This document shows, one piece after another, positions 12,371-18,775 of a stretch of 22,518 nt of DNA. The notes below the pieces were generated by a model that was not told where the DNA came from, searched no databases, and was given only the letters and a program-made list of their open reading frames with translations. Each line of letters starts with the position of its first letter. Position 1 is the stretch's first letter. Position numbers and translations under genes: made by a program. This stretch comes from JBBAAP01 sp043808305 (GTDB taxonomy: Bacteria > Planctomycetota > MHYJ01 > JACQXL01): positions 1 to 22,518 of the forward strand of contig JAZDFB010000072.1 of the NCBI GenBank assembly GCA_043808305.1, read 5' to 3'.

Positions 12371-13699
12371 CTAGGCCTTGACTATTTTCTGCCTGTTCTT
12401 GGTGACGTCCTTGGTGGCATTGCGGCTGTCGATGACCAGCCGGCTGTTGTTGATTATCCACTGGTAGTCGTAGGCGGTGTGGTCGGTGGCGATTACTACC
12501 GCGGACTGCTTCTTTAACAACTGCACCGTCAGCTTCTGCGATTTGAACGGCGGAAGCTTATAGTGCCTGAGTTCCGGCAATGACGGTATGTGCGGGTCGT
12601 TGTATTGGACCCGGGCGCCCTTTTCCATGAAGAGCTCGATTAGTTTCAGGGCCGGCGATTCGCGCATGTCATCGACGTCTTTCTTGTACGCCACGCCCAA
12701 AATCAGGATACTGGCGCCTTTCAACGATTTGCCCAGGCTGTTGAATTTCTCGGCGGTCTTGTTGACCACGTAATAAGGCATGGCCAGGTTGACCTCGCCG
12801 GCCAGTTCGATGAACCTGGTGGGCGTTTCGTATTGGCGCGCCTTCCAGGACAGGTAGAACGGGTCGATGGGGATGCAATGCCCGCCCAGGCCGGGGCCGG
12901 GATAGAACGGCTGGAAGCCGAAGGGCTTGCTGGAGGCGGCGTTGATGACCTCCCAGACGTCGATGCCCATCTTGTCAAAGAGAACCTTGAGCTCGTTGAC
13001 CAGTGCGATGTTGATGCAGCGGTAGATATTTTCCAGGAGCTTGGTCGATTCGGCGGCCCGGGTCGACGAGACCGGGACGACCTTGAGCACGACGGCGCCG
13101 TAGAGCGCCTGGGCCAGGGCGCGGCTGTCCGGGTCGTCGGCGCCGACCACCTTGGGTATCTTTTCGGTGGAGTATTTGGCGTTGCCGGGGTCTTCGCGTT
13201 CGGGCGAGAAGGCCAGGAAAAAGTCCTTGGCGGCCTTGAGCCCGGTGGTTTCCAGTATGGGCAGGCAGACCTCGTCGGTGGTGCCGGGATAGGTGGTGCT
13301 TTCCAGGACGACCAGCTGCCCCTTGCGCAGGGTCCGGCGGATGGTCTGGGTGGTATTTACAATGTAAGACATATCCGGGTCGCGCATCACGGTCAGCGGC
13401 GTGGGCACGCAGATGATGATGGCGTCCATCTGCTTGAGCTGTTTGAAATCGGTGGTGGCTTTGAATCCGTGTTTGAGCCTGATATCGCGGATGCTTTCGG
13501 AGGTTATGTGCTTGATGTAAGACTTGCCGGCGTTCAGGGCATTAACCTTTTTGGGGTCGATGTCGAACCCGGTCACGGGGAACCCGCGCAGGGCGAAGAG
13601 CCGGGCCAGCGGCAGTCCGACATAGCCCATGCCGATGATGCCGACGTTGGCCTGGCGTAATTTAATCCGGTTCATCAGTTTGGCGGCTAACGGTTTCAT
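12371..13699 (-). CDS. UDP-sugar 6-dehydrogenase (WbpA/TviB-like)
   Basis: A 442-residue NAD-dependent nucleotide-sugar dehydrogenase oxidising C6 of a UDP-hexose to the uronate. The Rossmann motif is GIIGMGYVGLPLA (20-32) followed by GFDIDPKKVNALNAG. VLESTTYPGTTDEV (131-144), the AESTKLLENIYRCIN helix with Lys220, and GPGLGGHCIPIDPFY with the catalytic Cys275 are all present. The SYIKHI segment after the Rossmann fold is typical of UDP-N-acetylglucosamine dehydrogenases such as WbpA and TviB, so a UDP-GlcNAc or ManNAc substrate is more likely than UDP-glucose. The start at 13699 has a modest GAAG site; an internal Met9 is also possible. It lies 81 bp downstream of the glutaredoxin gene on the same strand. 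Confidence 0.92.
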   Translation of the reverse strand: MKPLAAKLMNRIKLRQANVGIIGMGYVGLPLARLFALRGFPVTGFDIDPKKVNALNAGKSYIKHITSESIRDIRLKHGFKATTDFKQLKQMDAIIICVPTPLTVMRDPDMSYIVNTTQTIRRTLRKGQLVVLESTTYPGTTDEVCLPILETTGLKAAKDFFLAFSPEREDPGNAKYSTEKIPKVVGADDPDSRALAQALYGAVVLKVVPVSSTRAAESTKLLENIYRCINIALVNELKVLFDKMGIDVWEVINAASSKPFGFQPFYPGPGLGGHCIPIDPFYLSWKARQYETPTRFIELAGEVNLAMPYYVVNKTAEKFNSLGKSLKGASILILGVAYKKDVDDMRESPALKLIELFMEKGARVQYNDPHIPSLPELRHYKLPPFKSQKLTVQLLKKQSAVVIATDHTAYDYQWIINNSRLVIDSRNATKDVTKNRQKIVKA

Positions 13700-13780
13700 A
13701 ATCTGTTCTTCTTTCTAAGTCGCCGTTAATCGGCGAGCAGGAGTTTGGCTGATACTGCCAAATTATTCCTTCAGACAACC

Positions 13781-14035
13781 CTATTTTTTGTCATCCTTTG
13801 CCTGGTCCTGAAGCAGTTCTGCGATCCGAACCGGGTCGTAACCGATGACTATTTGGTCATCCACAACAATAACCGGCACGCCGTACTGCCCGGAAACATT
13901 CATAAGTTCCTGGACGTTGGCCGGGTCTTTGGATACATCGATATCATCAAAGATAATATCACGGTGCCGAAAATATTCCTTGACCTTGACGCACCAGGGA
14001 CAGGTCGGCGTGGTGTAGACTTTTATCGTTTTCAT
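13781..14035 (-). CDS. Glutaredoxin-like thiol-disulfide protein
   Basis: An 84-residue thioredoxin-fold protein with a CPWC active site (12-15) in VYTTPTCPWCVKV and a cis-Pro loop GVPVIVVDD (52-60). The IGYD after it corresponds to the usual GFD of YruB/NrdH-like glutaredoxins. It likely reduces protein disulfides or ribonucleotide reductase. Its ATG overlaps the radA stop by ATGA (14032-14035) and it has an AAGGAG site inside radA, so it is the third gene of an rsmE-radA-grx operon. The Lys/Asp-rich tail is unremarkable. Confidence 0.9.
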   Translation of the reverse strand: MKTIKVYTTPTCPWCVKVKEYFRHRDIIFDDIDVSKDPANVQELMNVSGQYGVPVIVVDDQIVIGYDPVRIAELLQDQAKDDKK

Positions 14036-15417
14036 TGCGGCTCCTTGGTGGTCTGACCTATCAAATCGCGAACCAGCACATTAAGATAATTATAACCGAG
14101 AATATCAAAACCGCTGTCCTTTTTCAAACTTTTTAGGCTATTACCCGGCACAATAATTTTATTAAAACCCAGCCGAACAGCTTCATTAAGCCGGCGGTTG
14201 ATGTGGCTGACCGGGCGGATTTCGCCGGCCAGTCCGACCTCGCCGATTGCGACGATATCTGAAATCGGCCGGTTGCGGTAGCTGGAGACAATGGCCAGTG
14301 CGATGCCCAGATCGGCGGCCGGTTCGTCTATCTTGACTCCGCCAACCACATTGACAAAAACGTCCTGGGACCCGAGCGGAATGGCCAAGCGCCGTTCCAG
14401 CACAGCCAGAATCATAGCGGTGCGGTTGAAATCAACTCCGCTGACCCGGCGGGACGGCGCGGAGTAATAAGAACGCGAGGTCAGCGCCTGTATCTCCAAT
14501 AGCAAGGGCCGGCTGCCGACTATGGACGGGACGATGACGGTGCCGGCCGTATCCTTGTCGCGCTGGGAGATAAACATATCAGACGGGTTAGTGACCTCAA
14601 TCAAGCCGTCATCTTTCATCTCGAATATGCCGATTTCGTTGGTCGAACCGAACCGGTTCTTGACGGCACGGAGCATCCGGAACGACTGGAACCGGTCACC
14701 TTCGAAATAAAGGACGCTGTCAACCAGGTGCTCAAGCGAACGCGGCCCGGCCAGCGAGCCGTCCTTGGTGACGTGGCCGATGAGGAAAAGCGCAACTCCC
14801 AGCCGCTTGCAAAGATAAACCATGGCCATAGCCGATTCCCGGACCTGGGTCAGGGTGCCGGGCGCAGTGGGTATTTCCGGCCGATAAACCATCTGGATGG
14901 AATCAACCACAACCAAATCGGGCTTGTATTCCTCAATATAGGCGCCGATGACATCGATATTGGTCTCAGACGCCAAAAGCAGGTTATCCGAATCAACGCC
15001 CAGGCGCTCGGCCCGGATTTTGGTCTGGACAACCGATTCCTCGGCGCTGACGTAAAGAACCTTCATACCCTCCTTGGTAAGTTTATGCGACACCTGGAGA
15101 AGCAATGTTGATTTGCCGATGCCCGGGTCGCCGCCGATGAGCGTTACCGAACCGATGACAATGCCGCCGCCCAGGATGCGGTCGAATTCTTTGATGGTGG
15201 TAATCAGGCGCGGGGCGTCGGACAATTTTACCTGGCTGATGGGCTGGGGTTTCTCGCCGCCCAAAGATGTTTTGTTTTTCTGCTGGATTTGCGGCGCCAT
15301 GATTTCCTCGGCCAGGCTGCCCCACTCGCCGCATTCGGCGCAACGGCCTACCCACTTAGGCGACGAGGCGCCGCATTTCTGGCAGACATAAACGGTTTTA
15401 GGTCTTTTTAACTGCAT
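14032..15417 (-). CDS. radA: DNA repair protein RadA (Sms)
   Basis: A 461-residue RecA-like ATPase for branch migration and processing of recombination intermediates. The N-terminal zinc finger uses Cys12, Cys15, Cys26 and Cys29 (VCQKCGASSPKWVGRCAECG). Walker A is GGDPGIGKST (95-104). The RadA-specific KNRFG motif is at 253-257. The C-terminal Lon-protease-like domain is present. Length is normal and the gene complete. It starts 20 nt inside the end of rsmE, so expression is coupled, and it is followed by the glutaredoxin gene with ATGA. Confidence 0.97.
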   Translation of the reverse strand: MQLKRPKTVYVCQKCGASSPKWVGRCAECGEWGSLAEEIMAPQIQQKNKTSLGGEKPQPISQVKLSDAPRLITTIKEFDRILGGGIVIGSVTLIGGDPGIGKSTLLLQVSHKLTKEGMKVLYVSAEESVVQTKIRAERLGVDSDNLLLASETNIDVIGAYIEEYKPDLVVVDSIQMVYRPEIPTAPGTLTQVRESAMAMVYLCKRLGVALFLIGHVTKDGSLAGPRSLEHLVDSVLYFEGDRFQSFRMLRAVKNRFGSTNEIGIFEMKDDGLIEVTNPSDMFISQRDKDTAGTVIVPSIVGSRPLLLEIQALTSRSYYSAPSRRVSGVDFNRTAMILAVLERRLAIPLGSQDVFVNVVGGVKIDEPAADLGIALAIVSSYRNRPISDIVAIGEVGLAGEIRPVSHINRRLNEAVRLGFNKIIVPGNSLKSLKKDSGFDILGYNYLNVLVRDLIGQTTKEPQ

Positions 15418-16189
15418 AAAAAATCATTGCTAAAAGCGCTATGGCGGCGGTTTCGACCCGGAGTATCGAAGCAACCGGCAGGCGGACTGACTTGAATCCG
15501 GCCCGGACGGCTTGCTCGACCTCATCATCGGTGAAATCGCCTTCTGGTCCGATAAGATACAATATCCGCCGGGGATTTCCACTTTTTTCCATCATTTCTT
15601 CCAATGAACCTTCCGGCGCGGACGGCACGGCAATCAGTACCAGGTCGTAGCTGCTGGCCTGGCTGATTATCCGGCTGAAGGCAACCGGCGGACTGATATG
15701 GAGCAGGGTATTTTGCCCAGTTTGCTTGGCCGCGGCTACGGCGATGTTCTGCCAGCGGTGGAGCTTGCGGTCAGCGTCACGGATAACACTGCGCCGGGTA
15801 ATAATCGGAATAAACTCGGAGGCACCCAGTTCTGCCGCTTTTTCGACCAGCCAATCCATCCGGGAGCCTTTGGGTATAGCCGAGGCTACGGTTATATGCA
15901 GTTGCGGCGTTTGGCCGAGCCGTGTTTCCAGAATATCAAGAACGACCCTGTCTTTTCCCACGGCTGACACGCGTGCCAGAAATAAATCGCCCCGGCTGTT
16001 GAAAACCTCAATGTCGCTGCCCTGTTTGAGCCGAAGAACATCCTTAAGGTGATGCGACTGCGCCGGGTCCAGGATGATTTTATCCGCCTGGGGCTGACCC
16101 TTATTAGTAGGGTCGCCTGAGGGCTGACCCTTATTAGTAGGGTCGCATCCGGGCTGACCGTCAAAATAGAATCTCTTTAAATGACTCAT
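15398..16189 (-). CDS. rsmE: 16S rRNA m3U1498 methyltransferase RsmE with repeat insert
   Basis: A 263-residue SPOUT methyltransferase that methylates U1498 of 16S rRNA. Landmarks: LDPAQSHHLKDVLRL (40-54), ASAIPKGSRMDWLVEKAAEL (102-121), GASEFIPIITRRSV, YLIGPEGDFTDDEVEQA (211-227), and the SAM-binding LRVETAAIALL (243-253). Between the usual first strand (KRFYFD) and the KIILDP segment there are about 23 extra residues containing DPTNKGQP twice, encoded by a tandem 30-bp palindromic repeat. That insert is absent from the family as I know it, and it keeps the frame. First gene of the rsmE-radA-grx operon. Confidence 0.93.
   Translation of the reverse strand: MSHLKRFYFDGQPGCDPTNKGQPSGDPTNKGQPQADKIILDPAQSHHLKDVLRLKQGSDIEVFNSRGDLFLARVSAVGKDRVVLDILETRLGQTPQLHITVASAIPKGSRMDWLVEKAAELGASEFIPIITRRSVIRDADRKLHRWQNIAVAAAKQTGQNTLLHISPPVAFSRIISQASSYDLVLIAVPSAPEGSLEEMMEKSGNPRRILYLIGPEGDFTDDEVEQAVRAGFKSVRLPVASILRVETAAIALLAMIFYAVKKT
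16091..16160 (-). repeat. Tandem 30-bp palindromic repeat inside rsmE
   Basis: Two copies of a 30-bp unit (16091-16120 and 16121-16150), identical except for the last four bases of each, plus a 9-bp partial copy. Each unit contains the interrupted palindrome GACCCT-7 nt-AGGGTC. Being a multiple of three, it is translated as repeated GDPTNKGQP blocks. Confidence 0.85.
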
Positions 16190-16388
16190 AGATTAGTGGC
16201 AGTTAGCCATACCGTGTTCCCGAAATCCTTCGGGACGGCAGGACGTTATTAGAGCCAGTAGAAATATACAACGTACTGGGTCTTATCCTGACTATTCCGT
16301 CAGGGCCTGCCACGTTATCCTGAACAAAGTTCATGGACTATAGAATATAAGAGAGGATAACCGGAGTCAATTATTTTATATGCAGATA
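16190..16388. repeat. Repeats between divergent rsmE and accA
   Basis: AGAGCCAGTA (16251-16260) pairs with TACTGGGTCT (16274-16283) with one mismatch; it is the reverse-orientation version of the element at 9419-9452. A TCCCGAAATCCTTCGGGA hairpin lies near 16218-16235, and CCTGACTATTCCGTCAGG at 16287-16304. The remainder to 16388 is AT-rich. I see no strong promoter for rsmE. Confidence 0.65.
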
Positions 16389-16416
16389 TTGACAGATATC
16401 CTGAATTATGTAGTCT
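16389..16416 (+). promoter_or_regulatory. Possible accA promoter
   Basis: TTGACA (16389-16394) with TAGTCT after 16 nt (16411-16416). The -10 match is poor, and the implied start is only about 3 nt from the ATG at 16426, so the assignment is tentative. Confidence 0.35.
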
Positions 16417-16425
16417 AAAGAGAAT

Positions 16426-17412
16426 ATGGAAAACCAGAATAACCTTGATTTTGAAATACCCATCGTGGCGCTGGAAAAGAAGATCGCCGAGCTGGAGAAG
16501 TTTTCGTCCATGGCCGAGGTGGACCTTTCGGACGAGATAAGCAAGCTCCGGCAGCGGGCCGACCGGATGAAGCTGGAGATATACAAAAACCTGTCGCCCT
16601 GGCGGCGGGTGTTGTTGGCCCGGCATCCCGAGCGGCCTCTGGCATCTGATTTCATCAGTTTGATATTCAAAGATTTCATAGAGCTCTTCGGCGACCGCTC
16701 GTTCCGGGACGATAAAGCCATTATCTGCGGACTGGCTAAACTGGGTAACTTCAAAGTGCTGGTGATCGGCACCAGAAAAGGCAAGACAACCCAGGAGAGG
16801 ATGGAATCAAATTTCGGCTGTCCGCATCCGGAAGGCTACCGCAAATCGCTTTTGAAGATGCAGCTGGCCGCCAAGTTCAAACTGCCGATTATCACGCTGA
16901 TTAATACGCCGGGCGCGTATCCGGGCATCGGGGCTGAGGAACGCGGCCAGGCTTTGGTCATAGCTAAGAATCTCTTTGAAATGTCGCGGATGCGGACGCC
17001 GATAATCTGCATCATCACGGGCGAAGGCGGCAGCGGCGGCGCGCTGGCGCTGGGCGTAGGCGATAAGCTGGCCATCATGGAAAACGCTTATTTCTCGGTG
17101 ATATCGCCCGAGGGCTGCGCCGCATTACTCTGGCGTGACAGCAGCAAGGCGCCGGACGCGGCCAAGGCGCTCAAGTTCACCGCCAAAGACCTGCTGGAAC
17201 TGGGCATCGTGGACGAGATTATTCCCGAACCTTTGGGCGGCGCGCACCGGGACCACAAAACCGCTTCGGAAAACGTCAAAAACGTGATACTGCGCTACCT
17301 CAATGAACTGACCCAGCTGCCTACCGAAGTCCTGCTCCAAAAACGCTACGAGAAGCTAAGGGTCATCGGCAAGTTTATGGAATCGCAGGAAAAGACCGTT
17401 GCGGAATTGTAG
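16426..17412 (+). CDS. accA: Acetyl-CoA carboxylase carboxyltransferase subunit alpha
   Basis: A 328-residue carboxyltransferase alpha subunit, which with AccD moves the carboxyl group from biotin to acetyl-CoA to form malonyl-CoA. The N-terminal helix starts at MENQNNLDFEIPIVALEKKI. The carboxyltransferase core shows LFGDRSFRDDKAI (88-100), NTPGAYPGIGAEERGQ (160-175), GEGGSGGALALGV (199-211) and FSVISPEGCAALLWRDSS (223-240). Length and order are standard and the gene is complete. It is monocistronic here, divergent from rsmE and convergent with the HU gene. Confidence 0.96.
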   Translation: MENQNNLDFEIPIVALEKKIAELEKFSSMAEVDLSDEISKLRQRADRMKLEIYKNLSPWRRVLLARHPERPLASDFISLIFKDFIELFGDRSFRDDKAIICGLAKLGNFKVLVIGTRKGKTTQERMESNFGCPHPEGYRKSLLKMQLAAKFKLPIITLINTPGAYPGIGAEERGQALVIAKNLFEMSRMRTPIICIITGEGGSGGALALGVGDKLAIMENAYFSVISPEGCAALLWRDSSKAPDAAKALKFTAKDLLELGIVDEIIPEPLGGAHRDHKTASENVKNVILRYLNELTQLPTEVLLQKRYEKLRVIGKFMESQEKTVAEL

Positions 17413-17449
17413 CGGAAGTTAGCAGAGTTTACCACGCATCAGCATTCCC

Positions 17450-17502
17450 GCTGGAATAAGCGGGATAAAGTGCCAGTACGTCGTTACACTCCTACTGGCA
17501 CT
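17450..17502. repeat. Hairpin repeat between convergent accA and HU genes
   Basis: CCCGC and GCGGG (17450-17464) form a small hairpin. AGTGCCAGTA (17469-17478) with TACTGGCACT (17493-17502) is a perfect 10-bp stem over 14 nt, the best stem of its family here. It may end transcription from both sides, but a clean downstream T-run is missing for either strand. Confidence 0.65.
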
Positions 17503-17515
17503 AAAAAATTAAGAA

Positions 17516-17797
17516 TCAACTCTTAGCCAGTTTTTTCTTGATGTGATGCCCGGCCTTAAAAACAATCACCTTTTTGGCGGGCGCCATGAGCTTTTCACCG
17601 GTCTTGGGGTTGCGGGCCTTGCGGGCCTTGCGCTCCTTGATCAGAAACACCCCGAAGTTGCGCAGTTCCAGCCGGCCCTTTTTGATGATGGTATCGATTA
17701 TCGTATCCAGAGTGGTCTGGATGATTTCAATTGCCTTGCTTTCGGTTATGTTATTTTTGGCCGCTACCTGGCGGGCAATATCTTTTTTGTGAATCAT
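17516..17797 (-). CDS. HU/IHF-family DNA-binding protein
   Basis: A 93-residue nucleoid protein. Residues 1-45 form the helical dimerisation half (MIHKKDIARQVAAKNNITES). The beta-arm region ELRNFGVFLIKERKARKARN (about 44-63) then PKTGEKLMAPAKKVIVFKAG carries the DNA-bending arm with the conserved Pro of RNPKTGE. It binds and bends DNA as a dimer. Residues alone do not separate HU from IHF-like; the single gene and general sequence favour HU. It has its own promoter and lies convergent to accA. Confidence 0.93.
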   Translation of the reverse strand: MIHKKDIARQVAAKNNITESKAIEIIQTTLDTIIDTIIKKGRLELRNFGVFLIKERKARKARNPKTGEKLMAPAKKVIVFKAGHHIKKKLAKS

Positions 17798-17839
17798 GTC
17801 TATTTAAATTACAGAGTCAGCACGAAAAATTCTGCGTCC

Positions 17840-17867
17840 AGCATATCCGCTGTCGGCCGGTTGTCAA
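17840..17867 (-). promoter_or_regulatory. Promoter of the HU gene
   Basis: TTGACA (17862-17867), a 16-nt spacer, TATGCT (17840-17845) on the minus strand, about 36 nt of leader to the ATG at 17797. The -35 is perfect and the -10 moderate. Confidence 0.55.
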
Positions 17868-17888
17868 TAAAAACAACGCGACTTTTTA

Positions 17889-18689
17889 TTATGCCAGAAT
17901 ATCGGCCATGCTATACAAGCCGGGCTTGGCGGCAGCCAGGAATTTAGCGGCGTAAATCGCGCCACGGGCGAAGATATCGCGGTTATTGACCCGATGGGTC
18001 AGCTCGATGCGCTCGCCCAGATTGCTGAAAACCACGGTGTGGTCGCCGACCACATCGCCTATCCGGAGCGAATGTATCGGTATATTCTTTTTGCTAACTT
18101 CTGAGACACTCTCAGACAGGCGTTTGGCCGTGCCGCTGGGAGCGTCTTTCTTGAACCGGTGATGGGTCTCGATAATTTCAGCGTCGTAGTCCGGTCCGAG
18201 CGTCCGGGCCGCCTGGGCTCCCAATTTGAACAGCAGGTTAGCGCCCAGGCTCATGTTCGGGCTCAAAAAGCAAGGAATCGTCCGGGATGCCTTCCTGATT
18301 TGGTTCAACTGTGATTTATCAAATCCGGTGGTGCCGATGACCAGCGGTATCCTGTGCTTGAGGCAGGATTTCAGGCAGGCCATGGTTCCGTTGGGCAGCG
18401 AGAAATCGATGGCCACATCGGCCTTTTTCCCGAAAGCCGGCTTAGGTTGTGAACGCAGTGCGCCATCCCGCTGGAGCCGTTTAGCGGCCTCCCCTCCGGG
18501 GGATAGCGGGACAAGTTTTACTCCAAGCGGCTTGCCCAACCCGGCCATCAGGCCGACATCCTTGCCCGATTGCGGGTGATCGGCCCGGTCCGCGGCCAGA
18601 ACAAGCTTGAAATCCTTTGAAACGGCCGCCAGCCTGATAATGGACAGACCCATCCGACCGGCCGCACCGTTAACTGCTAAAGTAATCAT
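17889..18689 (-). CDS. dapB: 4-hydroxy-tetrahydrodipicolinate reductase with repeat insert
   Basis: A 266-residue NAD(P)H-dependent reductase in lysine and diaminopimelate synthesis. The nucleotide-binding motif is VNGAAGRMG (6-14). DVAIDFSLPNGTMA (91-104), VIGTTGFDKSQL (117-128), and the catalytic loop ETHHRFKKDAPSGTA (174-188) with His176/His177 and Lys181 are all present. Between GVKLV and KKADVAIDFS lies a proline- and arginine-rich stretch, residues 62-84 (SPGGEAAKRLQRDGALRS...), where relatives have a short variable loop. Its DNA matches a dispersed repeat, so it looks like an in-frame insertion that left the enzyme readable. Own promoter upstream. Confidence 0.94.
   Translation of the reverse strand: MITLAVNGAAGRMGLSIIRLAAVSKDFKLVLAADRADHPQSGKDVGLMAGLGKPLGVKLVPLSPGGEAAKRLQRDGALRSQPKPAFGKKADVAIDFSLPNGTMACLKSCLKHRIPLVIGTTGFDKSQLNQIRKASRTIPCFLSPNMSLGANLLFKLGAQAARTLGPDYDAEIIETHHRFKKDAPSGTAKRLSESVSEVSKKNIPIHSLRIGDVVGDHTVVFSNLGERIELTHRVNNRDIFARGAIYAAKFLAAAKPGLYSMADILA
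18438..18506 (-). repeat. Repeat-derived in-frame insert in dapB
   Basis: On the minus strand the segment reads CCCGCTATCCCCCGGAGGGG, then AGCGGGATGGCGCACTGCGT and TCACAA. The part GCGGGATGGCGC-(4 nt)-CG-(2 nt)-CACAA also occurs on the plus strand at about 18829-18857, inside the next gene. It corresponds to DapB residues 62-84. Confidence 0.65.
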
Positions 18690-18699
18690 ATAGCCCCCA

Positions 18700-18728
18700 A
18701 TTTAACCATATCTTTATATTTTAGTCAA
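18700..18728 (-). promoter_or_regulatory. dapB promoter
   Basis: TTGACT (18723-18728), a 17-nt spacer, TTAAAT (18700-18705) on the minus strand, followed by GGGGG just before the ATG region (18689). It lies back to back with the candidate promoter of the plus-strand gene at 18776. Confidence 0.58.
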
Positions 18729-18741
18729 AGAATTTATATAC

Positions 18742-18769
18742 TTGCATTTTTATCTTTGCTATATATGAT
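18742..18769 (+). promoter_or_regulatory. Promoter of the 18776 gene, predicted leaderless
   Basis: TTGCAT (18742-18747), a 16-nt spacer, TATGAT (18764-18769). The ATG begins at 18776, where transcription would start, so the message would be leaderless; no Shine-Dalgarno is visible. Confidence 0.5.
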
Positions 18770-18775
18770 TTCGTT

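Noticed and set aside
12833..13660. 275-codon plus-strand open frame opposite the UDP-sugar dehydrogenase
   Set aside because: A GC-rich antisense shadow; the minus-strand gene has full catalytic motifs and the plus-strand product is Gly/Asp/Val-rich without any motif.
17469..17502. Intrinsic terminator between accA and the HU gene
   Set aside because: The stem is perfect but there is no T-run directly after it on either strand; I list it as a repeat with a possible termination role.
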